Positions 53,257 to 62,432 of a stretch of 64,000 bases of DNA are shown here, one piece after another (positions within the stretch are counted from its first letter, which is position 1; each line of letters opens with the position of its first letter). Origin of the DNA: Candidatus Cloacimonadota bacterium (GTDB taxonomy: Bacteria; Cloacimonadota; Cloacimonadia; Cloacimonadales; TCS61). The position numbers and the translations under genes were made by a program. Under the pieces are notes generated by a model. The model was not told the DNA's origin, did not search any database, and saw nothing but the letters and a program-made list of their open reading frames with translations. The DNA is taken from positions 1 through 64,000 of the forward strand of contig JAIPGO010000006.1 of assembly GCA_021736135.1 (NCBI GenBank), read 5' to 3'.

Positions 53257-55632
53257 TTATTTGATCAGCATAATTTTCTTCAGAAACTGTTGCCTGCCTT
53301 TTTGCAGACGCAGGTAATAAATTCCGGAACTCACTGCTTTACCTGAAAAATCTCTGCCATTCCAGATGACGCTGTGCTCTCCGCTGTCTAAAAATTCTGC
53401 CAGCAGCATTCTCACCAGTTGACCACGCATATTATAAATCCCCGCTTGCACCTCTTCCCCATCTGCCAGAGAAAATGTTATTCGGGTTTCCGGATTAAAA
53501 GGATTGGGAAATACTCTTATTTCCGGCTCGTGATCCCAGATATAATTTTCCTCAGTATCTGTTCCCAGATCAAAGGGCGTGCCCTGTTCCCAGATACAAT
53601 TTATCATTTCGCCAGTATTTTGATTAACTGAAAAATCATAAACCTGTTCACCGCAACCTTCGTTGAAACTCCAGTAACCAGCCAGCCCGGCTTCCGTTCC
53701 TGTGACATAATGTGTCATATTTTCCAGAATTTCCTGTTGACTACGCACTACATTCCACAATCTTACTTCATCAATGATCCCGGTAAATGCCGCATTCAGT
53801 GAAAGGTGATTACCAATTAAACAATCAATATCTGCATTATCTTCCAAAACACCTGCGGGAGCGGATTGCACCGTTAACTGCTGCTCAATGCCGTTCAGAT
53901 AGATTTTCAGCTCTCCCTCACCGTCATAAGTAACGGCTATATGCCTGCCTTCAGTCAGATTTATGGAATTTTCCGGCGTGGTAACTGCACTGATACTCCC
54001 ACCTGCATGAACCATCTTCACTACCAGACTATGAGAATTGTATAAGGGATAATTATTACATAAAAAAATTGAAATTTTGTCCTTATCAAGAATTCTACCC
54101 ATTCCTGTCGTAGGATTATAACCATAATCATCAGGACAAATCCAGGCTTCGATGGAGAATGTGTTCACAAAATTTATCTCAGGAATTGCCGGAATCTGCA
54201 CATGATTATTTCCCGCCGTAAACCGCAAAGCGCTTTCTCCATCAAATACGCGTATATATTCTTCTTTAGTAACGCTTTCCAGAGTATAGCCGTTTGTCAC
54301 GCTCAGGTTTACATCATAATAATCCGATTGCAGATATTGAAATACCGGAGCCGGATCACTGCTGTCAATAACACCATCATTGTTAAAATCCCAGCTATAG
54401 GAAAACACTTCCGGTTTGCTGTAAACTGCCGGTATGAATTCCACATTCAATGGTGCATGACCATTTGTTACTGAAGCAGAAAAATCGCAGAGCAGAAAAT
54501 TATCGAGGCTTTCAAACCAGCGCAGATCAGGGTTGCCGGCGACTGCCGCACAGGCAGCAATATCCAAGTCATTATCCCCGTCCAGATCCGTTATAAATAG
54601 TTTCAGCAAGTCATAAGCACTGGTGCTGATTACTTGCTCAGTAAAATTCTCCTCCCCGTCGTTTTCAAAAAAAGAAACCTCAGCCCCCTGCCAGGCTATT
54701 GAAAAAATATCCATATCACCATCTTCATCAATATCACTCAAAACGGGGCACCGCGCTCCATTATAATTATCTTTTAATAGATGCAACGTAAATTCCTGGC
54801 TGCCATTATTTTCAAACCAGCCCACGGCATCGCTGTTGCCGCAGGAAGTTGCCACAAAATCAATATACTGATCAGAATTGATGTTACCTGCCATTATCCA
54901 GTTCGGTTTATCCCATTCTGTAAAAAGCACATGTTCCGGAAAATTTTCGGGATCTCCCGTATTTTCCAGCCAGCAGATACCTCCTGCCTGCGCTGCGGCC
55001 ATAATGTCCATATCTCCGTCACCATCAATATCTATCGCTGAAACTCCACTTACGCGCGTCCAGCCGTCTCTGATGATATGTTCCGTAAAATTCTCAGCAC
55101 CATCATTTTCAAACCAGCCCAGCCGACCCGAAAGACACGCAGTTGCCAGAATATCTACTTCCCCATCAGAATTCATATCCACTAAAATATCATTCAAATG
55201 GTCTTTCACCTGCACATAACCAGGATTCACCCAATCACCCGCTAAATCATATCTAGTAAAATTACCATTCTGGTCATTGTGAAACCAGGCAATGATTCCC
55301 GCTCCATATGCTGTGGCAACAAAATCAGGATAACCATCCTGATCGATGTCACCTACGTCTATCGCCTTGGCATTCGTGAAACCTTCTGTTATCATGTGTG
55401 ATGTGAAATTCAACTCACCGTCATTTTCCAACCATTGAATATGATGACTCTGATAACAGGTATAAACGATATCCTGAGTCCCATCAAGATTAAAATCTGC
55501 TACTGCCAAAGCACAGGCACCATTTGTATTAGCCAGCAAAGTCTGCTCCTCAAACATCGCGACACTCCTTAATATTGCCGGAAAACCGCATATAATGCAG
55601 CAAAAGATACTTATCATTACCTTCCTTACCAT
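53257..55632 (-). CDS. Secreted FG-GAP/PKD/LamG protein with sorting tail, paralogue of 6.6 kb gene
   Basis: I choose the ATG of MVRKVMISIFCC at 55632, which has aaggag 7 bases upstream; the 15 codons before it would put a polar stretch ahead of the signal peptide. The 791-residue protein has the same order as the 6635-8944 protein: signal peptide, FG-GAP/VCBS blades with DxDxDGxxD loops (DFNLDGTQDI, DIDQDGYPDF, DIDGDGDMDI, DLDGDNDLDI), a PKD domain (WDFNNDGVIDSSDPAP), a LamG-like domain and a type A sorting tail (VFPNPFNPETRITFS). A divergent TrmB-like regulator gene lies 148 bases away with shared operator-like repeats, so expression is probably controlled by it. The product is a likely surface protein whose ligand is unknown. 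Confidence 0.86.
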   Translation of the reverse strand: MVRKVMISIFCCIICGFPAILRSVAMFEEQTLLANTNGACALAVADFNLDGTQDIVYTCYQSHHIQWLENDGELNFTSHMITEGFTNAKAIDVGDIDQDGYPDFVATAYGAGIIAWFHNDQNGNFTRYDLAGDWVNPGYVQVKDHLNDILVDMNSDGEVDILATACLSGRLGWFENDGAENFTEHIIRDGWTRVSGVSAIDIDGDGDMDIMAAAQAGGICWLENTGDPENFPEHVLFTEWDKPNWIMAGNINSDQYIDFVATSCGNSDAVGWFENNGSQEFTLHLLKDNYNGARCPVLSDIDEDGDMDIFSIAWQGAEVSFFENDGEENFTEQVISTSAYDLLKLFITDLDGDNDLDIAACAAVAGNPDLRWFESLDNFLLCDFSASVTNGHAPLNVEFIPAVYSKPEVFSYSWDFNNDGVIDSSDPAPVFQYLQSDYYDVNLSVTNGYTLESVTKEEYIRVFDGESALRFTAGNNHVQIPAIPEINFVNTFSIEAWICPDDYGYNPTTGMGRILDKDKISIFLCNNYPLYNSHSLVVKMVHAGGSISAVTTPENSINLTEGRHIAVTYDGEGELKIYLNGIEQQLTVQSAPAGVLEDNADIDCLIGNHLSLNAAFTGIIDEVRLWNVVRSQQEILENMTHYVTGTEAGLAGYWSFNEGCGEQVYDFSVNQNTGEMINCIWEQGTPFDLGTDTEENYIWDHEPEIRVFPNPFNPETRITFSLADGEEVQAGIYNMRGQLVRMLLAEFLDSGEHSVIWNGRDFSGKAVSSGIYYLRLQKGRQQFLKKIMLIK

Positions 55633-55653
55633 CTTTAAACTCCTTAGGACTTC

Positions 55654-55681
55654 ATTAGTGTTACCTATAAGGAACACTAAT
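55654..55681. promoter_or_regulatory. Operator-like palindrome ATTAGTGTT-N10-AACACTAAT
   Basis: A perfect 9-bp inverted repeat (55654-55662 and 55673-55681) overlaps the predicted -10 and start of the minus-strand FG-GAP gene. A half-site AACACTAA occurs again at 55756-55763, just before the regulator gene. This placement fits repression of the secreted-protein gene and autoregulation by the TrmB-like protein. Confidence 0.65.
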
Positions 55682-55697
55682 TAAACTGCCACACTTC

Positions 55698-55742
55698 TGT
55701 CAAGCGAAAATTGCTTGACGTATCCGTCTTTACTAAAATAGT
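55698..55742. promoter_or_regulatory. Divergent overlapping promoters
   Basis: GTCAAGC-GAAAATT-GCTTGAC (55699-55719) presents a TTGACA box on the minus strand (55698-55703) and TTGACG on the plus strand (55715-55720). Plus -10 is AATAGT (55737-55742) after 16 bases. Minus -10 lies around 55676-55681, within the operator-like palindrome. Confidence 0.5.
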
Positions 55743-55780
55743 ATTCCTCTCAGGAAACACTAAGAGAGGGAAGTAGATAA

Positions 55781-56662
55781 ATGAATAAGGAAAAATTACA
55801 GAATCTGCTGCTTGATATCGGGTTTAACCAGGTGGAAGCAGCCGTCTATTTAACCCTGCTGCAAAACCCATCGATCACGGGCTACAAGATCTCCAGTCTG
55901 CTGGGAAAATCACGTTCCAACGTATATCAGGCATTAAAAACGCTGGAACAGAAGGGTGTGATCCTGCAATTGCAGGGTGATGGCACCAACCGTCAATTCC
56001 GGGCTGTTCCTATTGAACAGGTGCTTGATCAGAAGGAACGTGAATTTCTCACCCGCAAGGATATGATCAGCAAAGCGTTTAAAGACCTGGGTCAGGATGA
56101 GGAAGATGACCAGATATACAAGTTGAATACCTTAAGTCAGGTTTATACAGAAGCCATAAAAATGATCGAACAGGCAGAAGAGATAATTTTCCTGGATGCC
56201 TGCCTTTTGCAGCTCAGGCAGATTGAAACTGCTTTAATCCAGGCTGTTGCCCGTGGAATAAAAATCGTGCTTCTCGGAACCGGTAATAATAATTCTGAAA
56301 ACTGGCAAGAAAGAGGATTTAACGTTATTGTTTTTCAATCTTATGCCCCGCCTGACAGAACTTATGAATCCTGGAATTTCGACTGGTTTTGTCTGGCAGT
56401 TGATGGCAGTGCTTTTTTGATCGCGAATTTTAAGTCTGATTCGGAAGAACTGATTTCTGCTCTTTGCAGCAGGAATATTTACATCAGTGGTTGGATATAT
56501 AGCGATATGCTTTATGAAATTGCATTTAATCACATTGTTAGTTTATTTAATAAAGGTCTTTCGCGTGAAGATATCTGGGCTGGCATAAATGATTATACCA
56601 GTCGATATTTCAATAGAGCACCGGGAATCAAACGTCTGCAGGCAAAACTTGCCGAAAAATAA
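55781..56662 (+). CDS. TrmB-family transcriptional regulator
   Basis: The 293-residue protein opens with a TrmB-type winged helix (LLDIGFNQVEAAVYLTLLQN, then SITGYKISSLLGKSRSNVYQALKTLEQKGVI; about 5-62) and a short basic wing with NRQFRAVPIEQVL. A coiled linker follows, and the C-terminal half (about 115-255) resembles the sugar/effector-sensing or PLD-like domain of the family (EQAEEIIFLDACLLQLRQIE; IKIVLLGTG). Archaeal TrmB members control sugar transporters; bacterial ones vary. Its likely targets are the divergent FG-GAP gene and itself, through the ATTAGTGTT sites. Its stop is 2 bases from the stop of the convergent next gene, with no terminator between. Confidence 0.88.
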   Translation: MNKEKLQNLLLDIGFNQVEAAVYLTLLQNPSITGYKISSLLGKSRSNVYQALKTLEQKGVILQLQGDGTNRQFRAVPIEQVLDQKEREFLTRKDMISKAFKDLGQDEEDDQIYKLNTLSQVYTEAIKMIEQAEEIIFLDACLLQLRQIETALIQAVARGIKIVLLGTGNNNSENWQERGFNVIVFQSYAPPDRTYESWNFDWFCLAVDGSAFLIANFKSDSEELISALCSRNIYISGWIYSDMLYEIAFNHIVSLFNKGLSREDIWAGINDYTSRYFNRAPGIKRLQAKLAEK

Positions 56663-56664
56663 GT

Positions 56665-57324
56665 CTATGGCGTCACTATGATCGCAGTTGTCCCGTAATT
56701 AAGCACTTCTCCTTTGTCATTCAGAAGTTCCACTTCAATTTCTTCAGTCCCGGTCCAGTCACTTATGGCAGCTATATTCAAAAGTAATCCGTCAGGCGTC
56801 ACATCGAGATTTTCGTTACCAAATACTCTCAAATCCTGAACACCATTTACTGTATTGCAATAGAAGCCAACGTCAAGCTGCCGTATTTCATAGGGATGCA
56901 TTTCCAGTTCTTCCGGTGGAAAATAGAATATTATGGGTTCTTTAACACCATTAATGGGCAGCAAATCGGGAGGATACCCGATATCCTGGTTTGGTTTTGT
57001 AAAAGTAGTATAATTTACTTCAAAAACGGAATCGGCACTGGCATCCCAGATTTTGAAATAAACCGGTTCATGGTCATCCAGACCCTGTATGTTCATTGTC
57101 ATAATTGCCTTATCTTCCGCTACTTTAACCGGTTGTTTTCCACGGCATTCCCGATGGACAAAGGCATAAACTATATCTCCAGCTTCAGCCGGTTCACCGG
57201 CTATTGTCACCATACCATAGGCTACCGTACTGGTTGGATATACTGTGATATCCCAGATCGGCATCGCCGGTAATATGGTGCATACTGCCAGGAAAAATAA
57301 TATAATGACTGCTCTATTCGACAT
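56665..57324 (-). CDS. Small secreted protein of unknown function
   Basis: The 219-residue protein has a signal peptide (about 1-20, AVCTILPA) and a beta-rich body with the YPTSTVAYGMVTIAGEPAEA segment and GDIVYAFVHRECRGKQPV at about 46-63. Residues 78-125 hold VYFKIWDASADSVFEV and DIGYPPDLLPING. I recognise this GEPAEAGDIVxAFVxxECRG form as a recurring extracellular domain in FCB bacteria but cannot name a function. There is no sorting tail. Its ATG overlaps the stop of the upstream 130-residue gene (TAATG), so they are coupled and may form a two-protein unit. Confidence 0.7.
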   Translation of the reverse strand: MSNRAVIILFFLAVCTILPAMPIWDITVYPTSTVAYGMVTIAGEPAEAGDIVYAFVHRECRGKQPVKVAEDKAIMTMNIQGLDDHEPVYFKIWDASADSVFEVNYTTFTKPNQDIGYPPDLLPINGVKEPIIFYFPPEELEMHPYEIRQLDVGFYCNTVNGVQDLRVFGNENLDVTPDGLLLNIAAISDWTGTEEIEVELLNDKGEVLNYGTTAIIVTP

Positions 57325-57716
57325 TATTCCTTGCTCTCCGGTTTCTGTAGATGGTTACCTGGGAATAATTGGTAATTATCAAAATTCAATTCCAGTTCGA
57401 GTTTTATAAATTCCTGCGTCAGTTTATCAGTAACTTCCACATGCAGCGTGTCACCAGCGTCCCAGCTGTTGAAACCAGAACATTGTATCTGTAAAAAAAC
57501 GTCTTTAATGGGATAAAGTATATTACTATCTTCCATAGTAAGGATCTGTTCCGGTTTATGATTCAGCCAGCAATTTACTTCCAGACTATCGGCATTCGGC
57601 AAATTACCTTCCGAATCATGCAACTCAATATAAACAGGATGCGGTGTTGCCGAACGTCCCGCAAAAAGTGACCCGACCAGGGCAACCAGTATTACCACAA
57701 AAATTATTCTTTTCAT
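57324..57716 (-). CDS. Small secreted protein, coupled to the next gene
   Basis: The 130-residue protein has a signal peptide (about 1-19, ending VGSLFAG). Its body is beta-rich, with PVYIELHDSEGNLPNADSLE and a closing ELELNFDNYQLFPG. The fold could be Ig-like. The strand DTLHVEVTDK and absence of membrane segments fit a periplasmic or released protein. It is transcribed with the 219-residue secreted gene that follows it; both start with strong ribosome sites. I do not recognise a family. Confidence 0.65.
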   Translation of the reverse strand: MKRIIFVVILVALVGSLFAGRSATPHPVYIELHDSEGNLPNADSLEVNCWLNHKPEQILTMEDSNILYPIKDVFLQIQCSGFNSWDAGDTLHVEVTDKLTQEFIKLELELNFDNYQLFPGNHLQKPESKE

Positions 57717-58119
57717 TCTATTCCTCCGATTATTTTCTTTATTAATCTAATTTCGCTAACATTTCACCTTCTTTCCAGTCAAGAAAAAAAACAGGCCACC
57801 TCCGATTTTACCGCTTCGAAAGTCTTGTATCGAGTATTTGTAATCTCTGATTTTCTCAAGTTATCAAACATCTTGTAGCATAGACGTCTCGTCTGTGGCT
57901 TTTTTGGAGACTGGAGGATTTTACTTTGATTTTCTGGAATATACCAGAGTGGTTCACAGACGGGACGTCTGTGCTACAGGTGAATAATAGTCTTATTATT
58001 TTTGCTCTTTTTAGTTGTAATCAAGGTTACTGACTACTTTCAAGTGAGGAAGATATTGACAGTAATGGTCGAGTGCAGAAATTAAATATTTCAGGATAAT
58101 TGAACCTAAAAGAGGATAA
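57717..58119. other. Intergenic region with a separated inverted repeat
   Basis: No gene is seen. The main structure is a 24-bp inverted repeat spaced by about 55 bases (57874-57978). A possible promoter for the exporter operon has TTGACA at 58056-58061 with an indistinct -10 near 58079-58087, and the ribosome site of the next gene is aagagga. Confidence 0.6.
57874..57978. repeat. 24-bp inverted repeat around a 55-base spacer
   Basis: TGTAGCATAGACGTCTCGTC (starting 57874, extending to 57897) pairs with GACGGGACGTCTGTGCTACA (57959-57978) and a few bases before it. The two mismatches are transitions that G-U pairing would tolerate. The GACGTCT core is itself palindromic. Confidence 0.85.
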
Positions 58120-60012
58120 ATGAAGAACTTAGGTAAGATATACAGGATAACGCTGGCCCGTTGGGGCAATATTTTGCTGGGATTACTCTGTTCACTTGGA
58201 TTCGCAGTATTCAGCGGTGTGAGCATTTTAATGGTCATACCCTTGCTGGATAATGTTTTCAGCGGTAATAAAACAGCGATCCAATATCATAATTTTACCG
58301 AATTCCGCTTAGCCGCAGGTGAAGTGATCAGCGGCTTTATATCCGGTGCATCCGGTTTTAAGGAACTCTTTAATGCCGAATATTACCAGCCCTGGCTTGA
58401 TAAATTAAATCTGAGTATGCAGCAGGCTGATCCCGTAATGCTTTTATGGATGGTTTCCATCGCTTTTATAGTTTTGACAATAATCAAAAATATCTTTTTT
58501 TATGGGCAGAATTCCTCATTTGCCTATCTGCAGGGTTACACCGTGCGTGAGATGCGAAATCAGCTATATCATAAATATATCTATCAGAGTCTGGCATTTT
58601 TCAATAAAAACCGGGTAGGCGATTCCATCGTGCGTATGATGAATGACATTGAAATTGTGGGCACGATGTTCATAGACGCCTTTTTCAAGTCATTGCAGAA
58701 TATACTTCTGATCGTGGTTTATATGATTACCGCTATGAGCATCAATATGCGGCTTTTTTTAATATCCATTATAATATTACCGCTGTTTTCCTGGCTTATA
58801 TCTCTATTAGGCAACAAGATCAAGAAATATGCCAAACGAATCCAGGCAAAGATATCCCAGATGTTCAGTTATGTGGAAGAAATGTTGAGCAGCATCCGTA
58901 TAGTGAAGGCATTTGCGCGTGAAAAGAGAGAATTTGAGCGTTTTTCGGAGATAAATGACCAGCATTTTCATTTCTGGTTCCGTTCCCGGTTATATGGCTT
59001 GATCAATGTACCGTTAGCGGAATTGAACAGCACCCTGATAGGTGGTTTAGTTTTAATTATAGGCGGCAGACTGGTTTTAACTCCCGATAGCGGTTTTTCT
59101 TTCGGCAGTTTCATGGCATTTCTATTTGCTATTTTTTCCATGCTGCATCCCGTCAAACAGTTAACAACAACTTATGCCAGTTTACGCAAAGCACTGGTTT
59201 CAGCTGATCGAATATATGAGATAATGGATGAACACACGGACATCACTGATACTCCTGGAGCCATAGAAAAGAAAACCTTTGAGAGCCAGATCGAGTTTAC
59301 GGGAGTTTCGTTCTCCTATAACAGCAATAAAACCGTTTTGAATGACATAAATCTGAAGATAACCAGGGGTGAAAAAGTTGCTTTAGTCGGCAGCAGCGGT
59401 TCCGGGAAAACGACTATTACCAATCTTATGACGCGGATGTATGATACGAGTGAAGGTGAGATCAGGATCGATGGAATACCCTTACAAAACATTAAGCTCA
59501 GTGATCTGAGACTTCTTTTCGGAACTGTCACGCAGGAATCAATATTATTCAGCGATACAGTTTATAACAACATTGCTTATGGTTCCCTGCAGAAGATAGA
59601 TATGGCAAGAGCCCAGGAAGCGGCACGAATAGCAAATGCCGATGAATTTATAAGTCCTTTGCCGGATGGTTATAATACAAGGCTGGATACAAAGGCAGCA
59701 AATCTATCCGGTGGTCAGAAGCAAAGATTATGCATCGCCAGAGCAATTGCCGGAGATCCGCCCATCTTGATTTTTGATGAAGCAACCAGCGCTCTGGATA
59801 CGGAAGCGGAATTGAAAGTGCAGCAGGCAATTGAGCAGGCAACGCAGGCTCGGACTGTTGTTATGATAGCCCATCGGCTTTCCACAATTTTAAATAGCGA
59901 CAGAATTGTGGTTCTGGATGCTGGTAAAATCGTGGGAATTGGCACTCACCAGGAATTGCTGAATTCTAATGAGCGTTATCAGACGCTTTACAGATTGCAG
60001 TTTGAACTGTAG
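58120..60012 (+). CDS. MsbA-like ABC exporter (lipid or glycolipid flippase)
   Basis: The 630-residue half-transporter has six membrane helices (about 1-345) followed by an ATP-binding domain with Walker A GSSGSGKT, signature NLSGGQKQRL, Walker B ILIFDEATSALD and the switch His in MIAHRLSTI. The extracellular loop after helix 1 is long (about residues 48-105), unlike short-loop MsbA, so substrate may differ. It works as a homodimer in the inner membrane. The two nucleotide-sugar genes directly downstream suggest it exports a lipid-linked glycan or lipopolysaccharide precursor; this is inferred. The spacing to the epimerase is 14 bases. Confidence 0.88.
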   Translation: MKNLGKIYRITLARWGNILLGLLCSLGFAVFSGVSILMVIPLLDNVFSGNKTAIQYHNFTEFRLAAGEVISGFISGASGFKELFNAEYYQPWLDKLNLSMQQADPVMLLWMVSIAFIVLTIIKNIFFYGQNSSFAYLQGYTVREMRNQLYHKYIYQSLAFFNKNRVGDSIVRMMNDIEIVGTMFIDAFFKSLQNILLIVVYMITAMSINMRLFLISIIILPLFSWLISLLGNKIKKYAKRIQAKISQMFSYVEEMLSSIRIVKAFAREKREFERFSEINDQHFHFWFRSRLYGLINVPLAELNSTLIGGLVLIIGGRLVLTPDSGFSFGSFMAFLFAIFSMLHPVKQLTTTYASLRKALVSADRIYEIMDEHTDITDTPGAIEKKTFESQIEFTGVSFSYNSNKTVLNDINLKITRGEKVALVGSSGSGKTTITNLMTRMYDTSEGEIRIDGIPLQNIKLSDLRLLFGTVTQESILFSDTVYNNIAYGSLQKIDMARAQEAARIANADEFISPLPDGYNTRLDTKAANLSGGQKQRLCIARAIAGDPPILIFDEATSALDTEAELKVQQAIEQATQARTVVMIAHRLSTILNSDRIVVLDAGKIVGIGTHQELLNSNERYQTLYRLQFEL

Positions 60013-60026
60013 ATTAAGGAAATAAA

Positions 60027-61004
60027 ATGAAAATCCTGGTTACAGGCGGTTCCGGTTTCATTGGCTCACATCTTTGCGAACGATTGCTTGCGGAAGGGCA
60101 TGTTGTGATCAATCTGGATAATTTTAATGATTTTTATGCTCCTGAGATTAAATGGAAAAACATAGCAAACTGCCTGAAAAATGATAGTTTCCATCTCGTG
60201 GAAGGTGATATTCGCGATATTGAGCTGACTGACGGTATTTTTCAAAAGGAAAAAATTGAGTTGGTCATTCATCTGGCAGCGATGGCTGGAGTGCGTCCAT
60301 CATTGGATAATCCGGTTTATTACAGCAGCGTAAACATCAACGGGACACAGAATATTCTGGAAAACTGCCGCAATTACGGTGTGAAGAGATTAATTTTTGC
60401 CTCCTCATCTTCCGTATATGGCAATAATGACAAAGTTCCTTTTTCAGAAGCAGATAGTGTTGATCATCCCATTTCACCATATGCAGCGACTAAAAAAGCA
60501 GGGGAGCTGCTGTGTCATACATATCATCATAATTTTGAGATGAGCATCATCTGCTTGCGGTTTTTTACCGTTTATGGAGCACGACAGCGACCGGATCTGG
60601 CAATTCATAAATTTACCAGATTATTGAGTGAGGGCAAAGAATTGCCGCTTTTTGGAAATGGCAGCACTTCCCGCGATTATACATATATAGAAGATATTAT
60701 CAAGGGTATTACTGGCGCGATTGATTTTGTTAAGAATAATAACATTTATGAGGTCATCAATCTGGGAGAATCACAGACAATAACTTTGCTGGAAATGGTT
60801 AAAACACTGGAAAATGAGATGCGAATCAAGGGTCATTATAAATGGCTACCAGCTCAGCCGGGAGATATGGAAAAAACTTTTGCCGATATTAGCAAAGCAA
60901 AAAAAATGCTGGGATATGTTCCCAAAACTGAATTTTCTGCCGGAATCAGAGAATTCCTGAAATGGTTTAATAATAATAAAATGTATAATTCGGAGGAATT
61001 ATGA
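60027..61004 (+). CDS. NAD-dependent epimerase, UDP-glucuronate 4-epimerase-like
   Basis: The 325-residue extended short-chain dehydrogenase has a Rossmann motif [11 protein letters not shown] (G7, G10, G13), an N-terminal [19 protein letters not shown] segment typical of UDP-glucuronate 4-epimerases, the [10 protein letters not shown] Ser cluster and the catalytic pair Tyr152-Lys156 (YAATK). [17 protein letters not shown] is the C-terminal sugar-binding region. Paired with the downstream UDP-glucose dehydrogenase, it would convert UDP-glucuronate to UDP-galacturonate. A dTDP-glucose dehydratase is less likely, as the YxxxK context and Ser cluster are epimerase-like. Its stop overlaps the ugd ATG by 4 bases. 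Confidence 0.85.
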   Translation: MKILVTGGSGFIGSHLCERLLAEGHVVINLDNFNDFYAPEIKWKNIANCLKNDSFHLVEGDIRDIELTDGIFQKEKIELVIHLAAMAGVRPSLDNPVYYSSVNINGTQNILENCRNYGVKRLIFASSSSVYGNNDKVPFSEADSVDHPISPYAATKKAGELLCHTYHHNFEMSIICLRFFTVYGARQRPDLAIHKFTRLLSEGKELPLFGNGSTSRDYTYIEDIIKGITGAIDFVKNNNIYEVINLGESQTITLLEMVKTLENEMRIKGHYKWLPAQPGDMEKTFADISKAKKMLGYVPKTEFSAGIREFLKWFNNNKMYNSEEL

Positions 61005-62323
61005 AATTGACCGTCATTGGAACAGGTTACGTGGGTCTGGTGACTGGAACCTGTTTTGCGGAAATGGGTAACAGTGTGATCTGCATGGATAAAGATACCC
61101 GTAAGATCGAGATGTTGAAAAATGGTAAAATTCCCATCTGGGAGCCAGGTCTGGGAGATATGGTTAATAGTAATACGGCACAAAAGCGCCTGGTTTTTAC
61201 AACTGATATCGCTTTTGCCGTGGAAAAATCGGACATCTGTTTTATTGCCGTTGGCACTCCTCCCGGTGAAGATGGTTCAGCTGACCTGCAATACGTGCTG
61301 GCTGTGGCAGGTGATATCGCACGCAATATGAATGGATATAAAATCATCGTCGATAAATCCACTGTTCCCGTAGGAACTGCTGACCTGGTAAAGAAAACAA
61401 TTCAGGAAATTCTTGATGAAAGAGGTGTGGATTATAAGTTCGACGTGGTCTCTAATCCGGAATTTCTTAAGGAAGGTTCGGCAATTGCTGACAGCATGAA
61501 ACCGGATCGCGTGGTCGTGGGCACGGATAGTGAAAAAGTTACTGAAATAATGCATGAACTGTATCAGCCATTCAGCCGCACCCGTGAAAAGACAATTATT
61601 ATGAGCGTTCGTTCCGCTGAAATGACCAAATATGCCGCTAATGCCATGCTGGCGACGAAAATTTCCTTTATGAATGATATTGCCAATTTGTGTGAAAAAC
61701 TGGGAGCAGATGTGGCGGATGTGCGTCAAGGTATAGGCTCCGATAGCCGCATTGGTTATCAGTTCATCTATCCAGGCGTAGGTTTTGGGGGCAGTTGTTT
61801 CCCCAAAGACGTGAAAGCGCTGATCAAAATGGCGGAAAAGGAAGATACGCATGTACGAGTGCTGGAAGCCGTGGATGCAGTTAATAACGATCAGAAACTC
61901 CGCCTCGTGGAAAAAGTTACAGCTTATTTTGGAAAAACCCTTTATGGATTGACTTTTGCAGTCTGGGGATTGGCATTTAAACCGAAAACAGATGATATGC
62001 GGGAAGCACCTTCGATTGAGATCATTAACGGACTCATTAAACTGGGAGCAAAAGTTAAGGCTTATGATCCGGTTGCCAGAGAGACAGCGGAAATTGCTTT
62101 AGGCTACAACCAGAACCTTGTTTATGGTGATGATAATTATGAAGTTTGTGAGGGTGCGGATGCACTTTTACTGGTCACGGAATGGAACCAGTTCCGTAAT
62201 CCCGATTTTGACCGCATTAAAGAACTGCTTAAAAATCCCGTGATCTTTGATGGCAGGAACCTCTATAATCCTCAGGAAGTTAGAGAACTGGGATTTGAAT
62301 ATTTTGGGATCGGGAGAGTGTGA
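61001..62323 (+). CDS. ugd: UDP-glucose 6-dehydrogenase
   Basis: The 440-residue protein has the N-terminal NAD-binding motif VIGTGYVGLVTGTCFAEMG, the VGTPPGEDGSAD loop, and STVPVGT. NPEFLKEGSAI follows. The catalytic Cys is 266 in GVGFGGSCFPKDV. The C-terminal domain starts near WGLAFKPKTDDMREAPS and binds the sugar nucleotide. It oxidises UDP-glucose twice to UDP-glucuronate, using two NAD+, in the cytoplasm. Its ATG overlaps the epimerase stop (ATGA), and a cggagg ribosome site lies within that gene. The pair supplies uronic acids for the cell envelope; the ABC exporter upstream may use the end product. Confidence 0.95.
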   Translation: MKLTVIGTGYVGLVTGTCFAEMGNSVICMDKDTRKIEMLKNGKIPIWEPGLGDMVNSNTAQKRLVFTTDIAFAVEKSDICFIAVGTPPGEDGSADLQYVLAVAGDIARNMNGYKIIVDKSTVPVGTADLVKKTIQEILDERGVDYKFDVVSNPEFLKEGSAIADSMKPDRVVVGTDSEKVTEIMHELYQPFSRTREKTIIMSVRSAEMTKYAANAMLATKISFMNDIANLCEKLGADVADVRQGIGSDSRIGYQFIYPGVGFGGSCFPKDVKALIKMAEKEDTHVRVLEAVDAVNNDQKLRLVEKVTAYFGKTLYGLTFAVWGLAFKPKTDDMREAPSIEIINGLIKLGAKVKAYDPVARETAEIALGYNQNLVYGDDNYEVCEGADALLLVTEWNQFRNPDFDRIKELLKNPVIFDGRNLYNPQEVRELGFEYFGIGRV

Positions 62324-62332
62324 AGAAGACGT

Positions 62333-62352
62333 GAGTCGTGAATCGAAGGAAA
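62333..62352. repeat. Short CGTGAGTCGTGAATCG tract
   Basis: Two units of the degenerate vocabulary also seen at 27.17, 34.64 and 43.61 kb lie just after the ugd stop. Confidence 0.55.
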
Positions 62353-62356
62353 AGTA

Positions 62357-62408
62357 ATCAGACCAGGGATGGTCTGGGAACGTTTTCAGGGCATCCCTGC
62401 CCTGGTTA
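62357..62408 (+). repeat. Dispersed CAGACCAGGGATGGTCTG repeat
   Basis: The forward copy reads AATCAGACCAGGGATGGTCT, then GGGAACGTTTTCAGGGCATC, then CCTGCCCTGG. It is the reverse orientation of the unit at 40588-40636 and contains the same two short palindromes. It lies between ugd and gpmI. Confidence 0.85.
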
Positions 62409-62432
62409 AAATATAAAATAATGAGGAAAATT

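Noticed and set aside
61277-61852. Antisense frame of 191 codons opposite ugd
   Set aside because: It is a shadow of a highly conserved gene with no ribosome site or recognisable motif.
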